Source: an uncultured Bacteroides sp.
Lineage (GTDB): Bacteria; Bacteroidota; Bacteroidia; Bacteroidales; Bacteroidaceae
DNA: 64,000 nucleotides
NCBI GenBank assembly: GCA_900552645.1
Contig: USAN01000002.1
Coordinates: 186,001-250,000, forward strand
Direction of reading: 5' to 3'
A program made the translations under genes and the position numbers. The notes under the pieces are model-generated. The model was not told the origin of the DNA. It searched no databases and saw only the letters and a list, made by a program, of their open reading frames with translations. This document shows positions 26,348 to 36,129 of this stretch, piece by piece. Position 1 is the first letter of the stretch. Every line of letters begins with the position of its first letter.

Positions 26348-26455
26348 TTATTCTTTCTATAGATATAAAAAGTGTCTCTGATTATAAAAACAATATTTTA
26401 TCTTTTTTGTTCATAAAGAATGTCACATATTTACATATTTTATATATATCATAAT

Positions 26456-26489
26456 AAATTAGGGCTGCTATAACTAGCAGCCCTAATTT
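26456..26489 (-). terminator. Terminator after secDF
   Basis: Perfect 15-bp stem AAATTAGGGCTGCTA (26456-26470) and complement (26475-26489), 4-nt loop TAAC; A/T-rich flanks. 21 bp beyond the secDF stop. Confidence 0.88.
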
Positions 26490-26509
26490 ATATTAATATG
26501 TAACAGATT

Positions 26510-29482
26510 TTACTTAACCTCTTTAGGAAGTTTGTTTCCCATACTGATGTATGCTATAGGAGCTGCTATAAATATAGAAGACAGCGTACCTATCACAACA
26601 CCTAGAATCATTGCAAAAGCAAAGCTTCTTATACTGTCGCCACCCAATACAAATATACATAACAATACTATAAGAGTACTTAAAGAAGTATTTATAGTAC
26701 GTGCTAGAGTAGTGTTTAGCGAATCATTGAACAATTGAACCGGATTACGTTTAGGATAAAGTCCAAAGAACTCACGTATACGGTCAAAGATAACCACCTT
26801 GTCATTGATAGAATAACCTATCGCAGTAAGAATGGCGCCAATGAATGTCTGGTCTATTTCAAGCGAGAATGGTACCCATCCATAGCACAAAGAGTATGCA
26901 CCAATAATCAATATTGTATCTACAGCCAATGCTATTGTAGCACCAACGCTGTATGCAATATTGCGGAAACGAAGCAATATATAAAGACCAATAGCAATAA
27001 GTGCAAATACAACCGACCAAATAGCCGAAGTCTTGATGTCATCAGCAATACTTGGACCAACTTTCTGAGAGCTTATTATTGAACCACCAGCACGATTATC
27101 TCTATCAATGAATACCTTCAAAGTAGTACCCTTACCCAACAAATTACCATCTTTCAATGATTGATAAAGGAATTCTTCTATTTCCGAGTCGATTGTAGGA
27201 GAATCTTCATTTATGCGGTAGTTAGTTGTAATACGGATAGTCTTCTTGTCTGTACCAAGTGCAATTGCCTGTACGTTATCTTCAGTAATTTTCTTCTTCA
27301 ATAAATCACGTACCTGTTCTGGTTCTACTTGTTGTTCAAACTGAACAACAAAGTTACGACCACCTGTAAAGTCAATACTCTGAGCCAAACCTCTTATAGC
27401 AAACGAAATTACACAAGCCACAATCAATACACCGAAGATAGAGAAAGATCTTCTTGCATGACCCATGAAGTTATAATGTACGTTCTGCATTAGATTTTTA
27501 GACAGCGAAGTCGTAAAAGTAAGGTTAAGCCACTTATCTTTACTCATGAAACGTTCATAAACAACGCGTGTAAGGAACACAGCAGTAAAGAATGAACATA
27601 ATATACCAATAATCAATGTTGTTGCAAAACCACGGATAGGACCTGTACCAAAATAGAACAAAATTATACCTGTGATGATTGATGTAAGGTTAGAGTCAAA
27701 GATTGCAGAGAATGCATTAGAATAACCATCTGCCAAAGCAGCCTTCACACTCTTGCCGGCTTTAAGCTCTTCCTTAGTACGTTCATATATCAATACATTT
27801 GCATCTACAGCCATACCTAAGGCAAGTACCATACCGGCAATACCCGACATTGTAAGTGCCGCCTGGAATGACGTAAGAATACCTAAAGTAAAGAAGAAGT
27901 TAACGAACAAAGCACAATTAGCAACCATACCAGGAATAAATCCATACATAGCACACATAAATATCATAAGTACTACTAAGGCTACTATAAATGACAATAT
28001 ACCCTGATTAATTGATTCCTGGCCCAAAGAAGGACCTACGATATCTTCCTGAACAATACGAGCAGGTGCAGGCATCTTACCAGACTTAAGTACGTTTGCC
28101 AAGTCTTTTGTAACTTCAGGAGTAAAACTACCGGTAATCTGTGAATGACCACCTGTAATCTCGCCGTTTACATTAGGCGCACTATATACATAACCGTCAA
28201 GGACAATAGCAATAGCCTTACCTACGTTATTTTTTGTAAGAGTAGCCCAACGACGAGCACCGTCTGTATTCATAGACATGCTTACGCTTGGTTTACCAAA
28301 ATTATCATAATCGTCTTTAGCGTCTGTTATTACATCACCCTCAAGTGGTGCACGACCATTACGCTGAGAAACCTTGATTGCATAAAGTTCAAATATTTGA
28401 CCTTTCTTATCGAAGTCTGCAGCTTTCACACCCCATTTAAGACTAAGATCCTTAGGCAACATTTCCTTTATTTCCTTCATTGCCAATATCTTATTTACCT
28501 GGGCTGTATCCTTATAATCGGCATATCCTACCACACAACCGTATCCGTTAGGGTTAAGTTGAAGGATAGAAGTTAAAGGATGAGATTTCTTAAGTTCCTC
28601 TGTAGCATTACTTTTAACTGTAGATTCACCTTTCAAGGCAGCTCTTAGACTATCTGTAACCGAAGCAGCAGCAACAGTCTTTGCAGAATCTACTACAGCT
28701 GAATCGGCAGTAGCTGCAGAATTTCCCTGCAAAGCACTTACGCGACTGTCTATAGAAGACATGAAAGGAACAATATCTTTTGAATCGTAAGTTTCCCAGA
28801 ATTCAAGATTAGCAGAACCTTGTAGAAGTTTTCTTACACGTTCAGGTTCCTTTATACCAGGAAGTTCGACCATTATACGGCCCATTTTCCCTTCTAATGC
28901 CTGGATGTTTGGCTGTACAACACCGAAACGGTCGATACGTGTACGAAGTACGTTGTAAGAGTTGTCGATTGCAGCCTTCACTTCTTCACGCAGTACCTTT
29001 TCAACTTCTGCATCACTGCTTCTTGTATTTACTTTATCCTTTAACTGTTGTGTAGCAAAGAGTTCAGCTAACTTAGCCTGAGGAGCAAGCTTCTTATAAT
29101 CTCTCACAAACAGTGTGACAAAATCTTCCTGACTGTTTACCTGTTGTTTTGCAGCTTCAGCGATGGCCTTATTAAAAGCTTCATCAGTCTTATTATCGGC
29201 AAGTGCTTTTACTACATCAGGAACAGACACTTCAAGAATGACATTCATACCACCTTTAAGATCAAGTCCAAGACCAATCTCCATCTCACGACACTGTTTC
29301 AGCGTATAACTCCCTAACCATACTTTTTCATTCTGCATAGAATCAAGGTAATGTGCTTCTCCCTTTGCATCCTTAGATGCCAAATTCATGTGATAACGAG
29401 TCACAAATGAAAATGAAAGATAAAATACACATACAAGGGTTAGTAATAACGCAAAAACTTTTACAAATCCTTTGTTTTGCAT
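26510..29482 (-). CDS. secDF: Protein translocase subunit SecDF (fused)
   Basis: A 990-residue fusion of SecD and SecF, the RND-type accessory that uses the proton gradient to pull proteins through SecYEG. SecD part: GLDLKGGMNVILEVSV (residues about 72-87), RIDRFGVVQPNIQ, the large periplasmic P1 domain, then GMAVDANVLIYERTKEEL in a membrane helix. SecF part: QSIDFTGGRNFVVQF and GYSINDKVVIFDRIREF. Twelve membrane helices are expected (six visible in each half). Fusion is typical in Bacteroidetes. A Ser/Ala-rich insertion at about 245-290 lengthens P1. A TATATTTG box lies upstream. Confidence 0.97.
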   Translation of the reverse strand: MQNKGFVKVFALLLTLVCVFYLSFSFVTRYHMNLASKDAKGEAHYLDSMQNEKVWLGSYTLKQCREMEIGLGLDLKGGMNVILEVSVPDVVKALADNKTDEAFNKAIAEAAKQQVNSQEDFVTLFVRDYKKLAPQAKLAELFATQQLKDKVNTRSSDAEVEKVLREEVKAAIDNSYNVLRTRIDRFGVVQPNIQALEGKMGRIMVELPGIKEPERVRKLLQGSANLEFWETYDSKDIVPFMSSIDSRVSALQGNSAATADSAVVDSAKTVAAASVTDSLRAALKGESTVKSNATEELKKSHPLTSILQLNPNGYGCVVGYADYKDTAQVNKILAMKEIKEMLPKDLSLKWGVKAADFDKKGQIFELYAIKVSQRNGRAPLEGDVITDAKDDYDNFGKPSVSMSMNTDGARRWATLTKNNVGKAIAIVLDGYVYSAPNVNGEITGGHSQITGSFTPEVTKDLANVLKSGKMPAPARIVQEDIVGPSLGQESINQGILSFIVALVVLMIFMCAMYGFIPGMVANCALFVNFFFTLGILTSFQAALTMSGIAGMVLALGMAVDANVLIYERTKEELKAGKSVKAALADGYSNAFSAIFDSNLTSIITGIILFYFGTGPIRGFATTLIIGILCSFFTAVFLTRVVYERFMSKDKWLNLTFTTSLSKNLMQNVHYNFMGHARRSFSIFGVLIVACVISFAIRGLAQSIDFTGGRNFVVQFEQQVEPEQVRDLLKKKITEDNVQAIALGTDKKTIRITTNYRINEDSPTIDSEIEEFLYQSLKDGNLLGKGTTLKVFIDRDNRAGGSIISSQKVGPSIADDIKTSAIWSVVFALIAIGLYILLRFRNIAYSVGATIALAVDTILIIGAYSLCYGWVPFSLEIDQTFIGAILTAIGYSINDKVVIFDRIREFFGLYPKRNPVQLFNDSLNTTLARTINTSLSTLIVLLCIFVLGGDSIRSFAFAMILGVVIGTLSSIFIAAPIAYISMGNKLPKEVK

Positions 29483-29537
29483 GTTACTTTGAAATTTATA
29501 ATTTTTACTTTAATTAATTCATAGTTTTATAAGTTTG

Positions 29538-29545
29538 CAAATATA
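29538..29545 (-). promoter_or_regulatory. -7 box TATATTTG for secDF
   Basis: Perfect TAnnTTTG on the minus strand about 55 bp upstream of the secDF ATG. Confidence 0.55.
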
Positions 29546-29600
29546 GTTTTTTTTTCACTTTCAAGCGTAATCCGACTTAAATATTTAAATTAAAGCAAAT

Positions 29601-29636
29601 AAAAACTCTTATAAAAATGAATTTATAAGAGTTTTT
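29601..29636 (-). terminator. Terminator after endonuclease/exonuclease/phosphatase gene
   Basis: 15-bp stem AAAAACTCTTATAAA (29601-29615) with complement at 29622-29636, 6-nt loop. Lies 25 bp beyond the stop at 29661. Confidence 0.85.
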
Positions 29637-29660
29637 TATCAGATTAGCTATGATAAAACG

Positions 29661-30740
29661 TCATTTTTTCGAAATATAACACCATATAGGATAATGGTCA
29701 GAATCTTTTATAGACTTATCTACAGTACATTCATAGGTAGTAAGATCTGGACTTACCATTATATGATCTATCCTAAAATAGAATCCATTTTTGTTATAAG
29801 AAATTCCAAGTCCTTTTCCAGAATCTACGAATGCGTCATTCAAGTAGCGACTCATTACATGATGAGTATACGAAAGTGGAGAATCATTGAAATCTCCACA
29901 TGCAATTATTGTTTTGCCCGATACCGAAGCTATAAATTTAGCTACCGAATCGGCCTGTGATGCTCTTATCTTTGAAGCCTGTGCAAGCTTGCCTATCAAG
30001 AGTTTAGATCCCTGTTTAACTTTCTCTTTATCAGGATCTATTATCATATCCTTGTATATTGCCTTATCATCTTCGGTAAGCTTGTTTGATTCGAAATGGT
30101 TGTTTATTACAACAACTGTGTCGCCATCAATCTTAAGTTGATAAGCTACCGATGCATTTGCATTGCTATCGTATTTTATCACCTTGGACGACAATATTGG
30201 ATATCTGGAAAAAATACCCAATCCATTTGTATGCGAAGCAATGCTGTAAAAACTTTTATAAGGATAAGAACTAAGTATATTATTTATTTTCTTTTCGGTA
30301 AGACCATTTGCAGGAATATACTCCTGAACACACACTATATCGGCATCACTATTCTTTATATACTCCAAAACCGGATATTTTCCGTTAGCATCTTTTTCTC
30401 CTTTTCCAAATGCCATTGTATTGTAAGAAAGTATCTTTATGCTCTTATCTTTAGGCTTTGCCGAAAATAGATTAAGCGGACAGTATGTTCTCAATGCAGG
30501 AAATGAAAGAACTATTGCAATGATGGAAATGAATGAATATTTTTTGTAGCATACCAACCAGAATAACAAAAAAAGCATATTGAGAAAGAAAAAAGCTGGA
30601 AATGCCAGGCCCGAACATGATAATATGGAATGTTTAAGCGGATTTATATATGGACTAAAAGCACTCAGCAACAGCAAAAAGGATATCAATGAGTTAACAC
30701 ACATCAATCCCCAACCCAATACCTTTCCTATATATTTCAT
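29661..30740 (-). CDS. Endonuclease/exonuclease/phosphatase family protein, membrane-anchored
   Basis: A 359-residue protein with three N-terminal hydrophobic helices (about 8-30, 38-60, 68-85) and a C-terminal EEP domain (about 100-359). Motifs: KILSYNTMAF (Asn of the active site), IVCVQEYIP (metal-binding Glu), NHFESNKL, IACGDFNDSPLSY (D-x-N) and SDHYPIWCYI (terminal D-H). The full metal and catalytic set is present; such anchored EEP proteins act on phosphodiesters, possibly lipids or nucleic acid outside the cell. Two bp after the rhomboid stop, so co-transcribed. Confidence 0.9.
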   Translation of the reverse strand: MKYIGKVLGWGLMCVNSLISFLLLLSAFSPYINPLKHSILSCSGLAFPAFFFLNMLFLLFWLVCYKKYSFISIIAIVLSFPALRTYCPLNLFSAKPKDKSIKILSYNTMAFGKGEKDANGKYPVLEYIKNSDADIVCVQEYIPANGLTEKKINNILSSYPYKSFYSIASHTNGLGIFSRYPILSSKVIKYDSNANASVAYQLKIDGDTVVVINNHFESNKLTEDDKAIYKDMIIDPDKEKVKQGSKLLIGKLAQASKIRASQADSVAKFIASVSGKTIIACGDFNDSPLSYTHHVMSRYLNDAFVDSGKGLGISYNKNGFYFRIDHIMVSPDLTTYECTVDKSIKDSDHYPIWCYISKK

Positions 30741-30742
30741 AT

Positions 30743-31630
30743 CTATTTCTTGCTTGCATCAAAAAGACTTTTCTTTTCGGAAGATGTAAGACTGTCATAT
30801 CCTGATTTTCTAAGTTTATCAAGAATTCGGTCTATCTCTTCACTCTGAGCCTTCTTATCGGCATTATAATTGTAATCTTTACTCTTTTCGCCATAATATA
30901 CTTTCATCTTTGGCTTGCGACTCTTTTTTGTTCCAATATTGCCAAACATATCGAGAATCTTGTTTATCCACGATGTAATGTCAGTTCCTCGACTTAAAGA
31001 AGCGGCAAACCACCATCCTGCAAGGGCTCCTCCTAAATGGGCAATATGACCGCCGGCATTTCCCGACGTCATAAACAAGAAATCGGTAACTACCATGAAT
31101 ATAGCAAGATATTTAAGCTTTACCGCTCCAAAGAAAAGAAGATTTATGCGATACTCCGGAGATCGAACAGCTGTAGCTACTACAATGGCAAGAACCGAAG
31201 CCGATGCTCCTAGAAGATAAGATATATGGAGTGAATTCGAGAAATAAGGAAATACATTATAAGAAATCATGTATAATATACCACCACAAATACCTCCCAG
31301 AATATATAATCCTCTTAAATGCTTTGCCGAAAAGAAATAAAGGAAAATTTCGCCAAACCAATAAAGCCACAACATATTGAAAAGAAGATGCAATATGCCT
31401 GCATGCATGAACATATATGTTATAATAGACCATGGCTGGAAAAGAAACTGTTCTACCGAAGCCGGTAGTTCAAGATATTGTAACAGATAGCTACCGTCGC
31501 GGTTAAACAGAGTCCAGAATATACTAAGTATAGAGGTAAACAAGAATACTCCTACATTTATGTATATAAGCTGAAGAGCGATATTGCCTCTCTTAAATTT
31601 ATTTTTCAGATTAATAATAAATTCCCCCAT
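30743..31630 (-). CDS. Rhomboid family intramembrane serine protease (second)
   Basis: A 295-residue rhomboid with six membrane helices. Catalytic dyad elements: Ser in LLGASASVLA (G-x-S) and His in GGHIAHLGGALAGWW. The Y-x-F-M-H-A-G loop (TYMFMHAGILHLLFNMLWLYWFGE) is well conserved. The C-terminal about 75 residues form a charged cytoplasmic tail rich in Lys and Ser (SEEIDRILDKLRKSGYDS), a feature of many Bacteroidetes rhomboids. Its start overlaps the end of the first rhomboid by 20 bp. Confidence 0.93.
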   Translation of the reverse strand: MGEFIINLKNKFKRGNIALQLIYINVGVFLFTSILSIFWTLFNRDGSYLLQYLELPASVEQFLFQPWSIITYMFMHAGILHLLFNMLWLYWFGEIFLYFFSAKHLRGLYILGGICGGILYMISYNVFPYFSNSLHISYLLGASASVLAIVVATAVRSPEYRINLLFFGAVKLKYLAIFMVVTDFLFMTSGNAGGHIAHLGGALAGWWFAASLSRGTDITSWINKILDMFGNIGTKKSRKPKMKVYYGEKSKDYNYNADKKAQSEEIDRILDKLRKSGYDSLTSSEKKSLFDASKK

Positions 31631-32288
31631 TGCCTTTATTTTTTTTTCTCCAGTACATAATCAATAAGAATCCGAATATCATACCTCCAAGGTGTGCAAA
31701 GTGCGCAATTCCATCCGAAGCTCCTCCTACTCCCAAAGAGAGTTCTATAACTGCATATCCTATAACGAACCATTTAGCCTTTATAGGGAAAGGAATAGGA
31801 AATACAAACATCTGACTATTTGGGAACATCATTCCAAAAGCCAGCAATATAGCATAAACAGCTCCCGAAGCTCCTACTGTATTCATCATGTTAAGATATT
31901 GACCCATGGGAATTACAGATGTTCCAGTATTTACTCCGTCATAACTAGCTAGTTGAGTTATGTATTCTATATACTGTACTCCTTCCTGAACTAGACCGGC
32001 TCCAATTCCGCAAGCTATATAATAAAATAAGAAACGCTTTCCACCCCAAACCTGTTCAAGGGTACGACCAAACATCCACACCGCAAACATATTGAAGAAC
32101 AGATGTTGAAATCCTGCATGCATAAACATATACGTAATTAACTGTGCCGGATTGAAATCGGAAGCCATAAAAAAATGAAGGCCCAGCATATTATTTAGGT
32201 TAATTCCATACTTAACTGCCACTACTCCTGCAAAATAACATAAGGTAGTAATGATCAATATATTTTTAGTTACTGCCGGTATTCTCAT
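31611..32288 (-). CDS. Rhomboid family intramembrane serine protease (first)
   Basis: A 225-residue six-helix rhomboid protease: TYMFMHAGFQHLFFNMFAVWMFG (H-x-x-x-N loop), catalytic Ser in VGASGAVYAIL, catalytic His in IAHFAHLGGMIFGF. The frame can be extended 13 codons to a TTG, but a -7 box TAATTTTG overlaps that codon (32332-32325), so the ATG at 32288 is the likely start. It heads a three-gene unit with a second rhomboid and the EEP protein. Substrates unknown. Confidence 0.94.
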   Translation of the reverse strand: MRIPAVTKNILIITTLCYFAGVVAVKYGINLNNMLGLHFFMASDFNPAQLITYMFMHAGFQHLFFNMFAVWMFGRTLEQVWGGKRFLFYYIACGIGAGLVQEGVQYIEYITQLASYDGVNTGTSVIPMGQYLNMMNTVGASGAVYAILLAFGMMFPNSQMFVFPIPFPIKAKWFVIGYAVIELSLGVGGASDGIAHFAHLGGMIFGFLLIMYWRKKNKGNGGIYY

Positions 32289-32324
32289 ATAGATATAATA
32301 TTCTTTTAAGTTATTGTTTGCGGG

Positions 32325-32332
32325 CAAAATTA
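32325..32332 (-). promoter_or_regulatory. -7 box TAATTTTG for rhomboid operon
   Basis: TAnnTTTG on the minus strand, 37 bp upstream of the ATG at 32288; decides against the upstream TTG. Confidence 0.6.
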
Positions 32333-32414
32333 CTATTTTTATTCTTTTAAAAAGCAGTTTTTCATCCTTCTCTTATATTTTTTTGAATTTTGACCAATAT
32401 TTTTTGGCTAACTG

Positions 32415-32445
32415 TTTGATTTATAAATCTGATAGCTTATATTTG
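32415..32445 (+). promoter_or_regulatory. Promoter TTTG-N19-TATATTTG for HU gene
   Basis: TTTG (32415-32418) and TATATTTG (32438-32445) with 19-bp spacing are a full Bacteroidetes housekeeping promoter; ATG at 32499. Confidence 0.8.
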
Positions 32446-32498
32446 TCTCAGTTTTTGGTTAATCTTTTGTATAATATTAATATTTAATCTATTTCATT

Positions 32499-32771
32499 AT
32501 GAATAAAGCAGAACTTATAAATGCTATTGCTTCTGAATCAGGTTTAAACAAAACTGATTCTAAAAAAGCTCTTGAGGCTTTTATTTCCTCAGTAACTAAT
32601 GCTTTGAAAAGCGGCGACAAAGTTTCATTAATTGGATTTGGTACTTTTTCCGTATCTGAAAGAGGTGAAAGAACAGGTATTAACCCTTCAACAAAACAGG
32701 CTATTAAAATAGAAGCTAAGAAAGTAGCTAAATTTAAAGCTGGAGCAGAACTTGCAGATGCTGTAAAATAA
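32499..32771 (+). CDS. HU family DNA-binding protein
   Basis: A 90-residue histone-like protein that bends DNA non-specifically as a dimer. Seen: MNKAELINAIASESGLNKTD, the hinge GFGTFSVSERGERTGINPST (the beta-arm with Pro that inserts into the minor groove) and KVAKFKAGAELADAV. Full family length, no truncation. Strong promoter and terminator suggest abundant monocistronic expression. Confidence 0.97.
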   Translation: MNKAELINAIASESGLNKTDSKKALEAFISSVTNALKSGDKVSLIGFGTFSVSERGERTGINPSTKQAIKIEAKKVAKFKAGAELADAVK

Positions 32772-32795
32772 GTTCTACTTTACAAGGAAATTTTG

Positions 32796-32819
32796 AGGGC
32801 GCCCTAATAAGAGCGCCTT
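32796..32819 (+). terminator. Terminator after HU gene
   Basis: Stem built on GGCGC (32798-32802) and GCGCC (32813-32817), extended by an A-T pair and a wobble pair, followed by a run of T. Confidence 0.75.
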
Positions 32820-32848
32820 TTTTAATCTAGAAAACCTATAAATTAATT

Positions 32849-35800
32849 ATGTATCGAATGTTTTTTAAATCCCTATTGGGATTTGCATTATTATTTGTTA
32901 ATCTAATTCCTACCACCGCACAAAGTGCTCAAGAATGCTATTGGAGGGATATTAACACAGTAAAAGTAAACAAGGAGTATCCTCGTACCGAGTTTATGAC
33001 CTATAATACCCGTCAGGAGGCACTGAAGGGTTCTTTTACAAATAGTTCTAATTACAAGTCACTTAATGGTAAATGGAACTTTTATTATACTGATTCATAC
33101 AAGAATCTTCCTGATAATATAGAATCTTCTTCATCCAATGTTAAATGGAACAAGATAAATGTACCGGGAAATTGGGAAATGCAAGGTTTTGGTACTGCCA
33201 TATATACAAATACTTCTTACGAATTCCAACCTCGTAACCCACAGCCTCCACACCTTCCAGAAGCAAATCCGGTAGGAGTATATCAGCGTGAGTTTGAGAT
33301 ACCTGCATCATGGAATGGAAAAAATATATTTCTGCATATAGACGGAGCTAAATCCGGAGTATATGTATATATAAATGGCAAGGAAGTTGGATATAGCGAA
33401 GACTCTAAAGATCCTGCCGAATTTCTTATAAACAAATACATCAATAACGGCAGTAATTCTTTAGTGATAAAGATTTTCCGCTGGAGCACAGGGTCGTATC
33501 TGGAATGTCAGGACTTTTGGCGCCTGAGTGGTATTGAAAGAGATGTATTCCTTACATCCGAGCCTAAAGTTGGGGTAAAAGATTTCTATGTAATTTCTAC
33601 TCTTGACGATAGCTATAAAAATGGTATATTCAAACTTGACATCGCCCTTGCAAATACTACGGCAACCAATAAAAAAGTAGAAGTGGCGTATAATTTGATT
33701 GATCGAGATGGAAAGAACATATTAAGCAATGAGTTATCTTCGGATGTTAAGCCTGCAAAACTTGATACTATTACGTTCAATGGAAATGTAAATAATGTAG
33801 CAACATGGACTTCCGAGCATCCTAACCTGTATAAGCTTCTTATTACAGTTAAGGAAGATGGAAAAGTAACCGAAGTTATTCCTTTCAATGTAGGATTCAG
33901 ACGCTTTGAGATGGAACCTATCGATAAGATATCAGCCAACGGCAAACCTTACGTATGTTTCTTCGTAAATGGACAGCCATTAAAGATGAAGGGAGTAAAC
34001 ATTCATGAGCATAATGAGAATACCGGACATTATGTTACAGAAGATATAATGAGAAAAGACTTTGAGTTAATGCGCCAAAACAATATAAACAGTGTTCGCT
34101 TATGCCATTATCCACAGTCTAGAAGATTTTATGAATTATGCGATGAGTATGGATTATATGTTTATGATGAAGCCAATATAGAAAGTCACGGTATGGGTTA
34201 TGATACTAAAAAGGGTGGAACATTAGGTAATAATCCCGATTGGATTATTCCTCATATGGATCGTACCATAAACATGTACGAAAGAAACAAGAACTACCCT
34301 TCTCTTACATTCTGGTCATTAGGAAATGAAGCCGGAAACGGATATAATTTCTATCAAACCTATCTATGGATAAAGAATAAGGAAAAAAACGGAATGAATC
34401 GTCCTGTAAACTATGAACGTGCTTTGTGGGAGTGGAACACAGATATGTTTGTACCTCAATATCCAGGAGCCGACTGGTTTGAGAACATAGGTAAAAACGG
34501 AAGCGATCGTCCTATTATGCCTTCGGAATATGCTCATGCCATGGGTAACTCTACCGGTGGATTATGGAATCAGTGGGAAGCTATATATAAATACCCAAAT
34601 CTTCAGGGAGGATATATATGGGATTGGGTAGACCAGGGATTACTTCAGAAAGATGAAGAAGGAAGAAATTTCTGGGCTTATGGAGGAGACTTTGGCAAAG
34701 ATATGCCAAGCGACGGAAACTTCTTATGTAATGGTATTGTAAATCCTGATAGAAATCCGCATCCGGCAATGGCCGAAGTGAAATACTCTTATCAGAATAT
34801 AGGAATTGAAATGATTGATGCCATTAATGGAAAGTTTAAAGTGAACAATCGTTTCTACTTCAGTACATTAAAAGATTATCCTATATATTATGAAATAAAA
34901 GAGAACGAACGTACTATTAAAAGTGGAAAAATAAATCTTTCTACATTGCCTCAGCATAGCGACGAAATATCATTGCCTATAAAAGGATTGAAAGCTAAAA
35001 AGAACACCGAGTACTTCGTTAATTTCTTCATTAAAACATCGAAAGAGCAACCAGGAGTTAAAGCCGGACATGAGGTAGCCAAAGAACAATTTATTCTACC
35101 TATAATAGCCGGGAAAGATGATTTTACTACTGCTAGCGGATACAAATCAACTACACAGGGAGATGAAACAACAGTATCGGGCAACGGAGTTGTTTTTGTA
35201 TTCAATAAAAAGAGTGGAGTTGTAAGTTCATATAAGTATAAAGGTAAAGAGTACTTTAATGACAGCTTTGGATTACAGCCAAACTTTTGGCGCGCTCCTA
35301 ATGATAATGATTATGGAAACGGCGAACCCAAACGTACTCAGATATGGAAAGAGGCTAGTCGTAACTTTAAGGTAGAGAAAGTGTCTTTTGACAATAGCAC
35401 TCTTCATATAGTTTATAAGCTTCCGGCAGGTAATGAGTATAAAGTAAACTATTCTTTTGGGAAAAATGGTGAAATACACGTCGAAGCCGAATTTACAGGA
35501 GCAGATGTTAAAGCTGAGGTACCGAGAATAGGTATGCGATTCCGCATTCCTGCAGCTATGGAGAATATTTCATATTTTGGTCGTGGACCAGAGGAGAACT
35601 ATATCGACCGTAAGGCCGGTACAACAGTAGGATTATATAATACTACAGCTACAGATATGTACTATCCATACGTTCGTCCTCAGGAGAATGGTCATCACAT
35701 AGATACTCGTTGGATAGAGTTTTCTTCGAAAGGAAAATCTTTGAAAATTGTTGCCGACAGCTTAATTGGTTTTAATGCATTGCGTAACTCTGTAGAAGAT

Positions 35801-36073
35801 TTTGACAGTGAAGAGGCAGTTAACCGCCCTCGTCAGTGGAATAATTATTCTCAGAAGGAGATTGAGGAGAGAGATGAATTAAAGGCTAAGAATGTATTAC
35901 GCCGTCAAACTCATATTAACGATATTACTCCTAAAGACTTTGTTGAAGTATGCATAGATTATCGTCAACAAGGTGTAGGTGGTTATGACAGTTGGGGATC
36001 ATGGCCTGAAAAATGGGCACTTATCAATCCTGGTCAGAATTATAAATGGGGATTTACTATTATTCCAGAGTGA
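32849..36073 (+). CDS. GH2 beta-galactosidase, exported
   Basis: A 1074-residue glycoside hydrolase family 2 enzyme with signal peptide (residues about 1-25, ending TTAQ). Order: jelly-roll sugar-binding domain (DGAKSGVYVYINGKEVGYSEDSK), immunoglobulin-like domain, TIM barrel with RLCHYP, acid/base Glu494 in WSLGNEAGNG and nucleophile Glu560 in IMPSEYAHAMGNS, then the beta-galactosidase small-chain domain (FWRAPNDNDYGN, SYFGRGPEENYIDR). Length and domains match LacZ-type enzymes, so it should release terminal beta-galactose from glycans in the periplasm. Followed by a terminator and the 21-bp repeat element. Confidence 0.95.
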   Translation: MYRMFFKSLLGFALLFVNLIPTTAQSAQECYWRDINTVKVNKEYPRTEFMTYNTRQEALKGSFTNSSNYKSLNGKWNFYYTDSYKNLPDNIESSSSNVKWNKINVPGNWEMQGFGTAIYTNTSYEFQPRNPQPPHLPEANPVGVYQREFEIPASWNGKNIFLHIDGAKSGVYVYINGKEVGYSEDSKDPAEFLINKYINNGSNSLVIKIFRWSTGSYLECQDFWRLSGIERDVFLTSEPKVGVKDFYVISTLDDSYKNGIFKLDIALANTTATNKKVEVAYNLIDRDGKNILSNELSSDVKPAKLDTITFNGNVNNVATWTSEHPNLYKLLITVKEDGKVTEVIPFNVGFRRFEMEPIDKISANGKPYVCFFVNGQPLKMKGVNIHEHNENTGHYVTEDIMRKDFELMRQNNINSVRLCHYPQSRRFYELCDEYGLYVYDEANIESHGMGYDTKKGGTLGNNPDWIIPHMDRTINMYERNKNYPSLTFWSLGNEAGNGYNFYQTYLWIKNKEKNGMNRPVNYERALWEWNTDMFVPQYPGADWFENIGKNGSDRPIMPSEYAHAMGNSTGGLWNQWEAIYKYPNLQGGYIWDWVDQGLLQKDEEGRNFWAYGGDFGKDMPSDGNFLCNGIVNPDRNPHPAMAEVKYSYQNIGIEMIDAINGKFKVNNRFYFSTLKDYPIYYEIKENERTIKSGKINLSTLPQHSDEISLPIKGLKAKKNTEYFVNFFIKTSKEQPGVKAGHEVAKEQFILPIIAGKDDFTTASGYKSTTQGDETTVSGNGVVFVFNKKSGVVSSYKYKGKEYFNDSFGLQPNFWRAPNDNDYGNGEPKRTQIWKEASRNFKVEKVSFDNSTLHIVYKLPAGNEYKVNYSFGKNGEIHVEAEFTGADVKAEVPRIGMRFRIPAAMENISYFGRGPEENYIDRKAGTTVGLYNTTATDMYYPYVRPQENGHHIDTRWIEFSSKGKSLKIVADSLIGFNALRNSVEDFDSEEAVNRPRQWNNYSQKEIEERDELKAKNVLRRQTHINDITPKDFVEVCIDYRQQGVGGYDSWGSWPEKWALINPGQNYKWGFTIIPE

Positions 36074-36097
36074 TTTTAGTAAATATATAGCAAGTAT

Positions 36098-36129
36098 ATG
36101 GAGTGTTTGTAAGTTTACAGACACTCCAT
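36098..36129 (+). terminator. Terminator after GH2 gene
   Basis: ATGGAGTGT (36098-36106) pairs with ACACTCCAT (36121-36129); the interior TGTAA/TTACA extends the stem through a wobble pair, followed by TTTTA. Confidence 0.75.
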
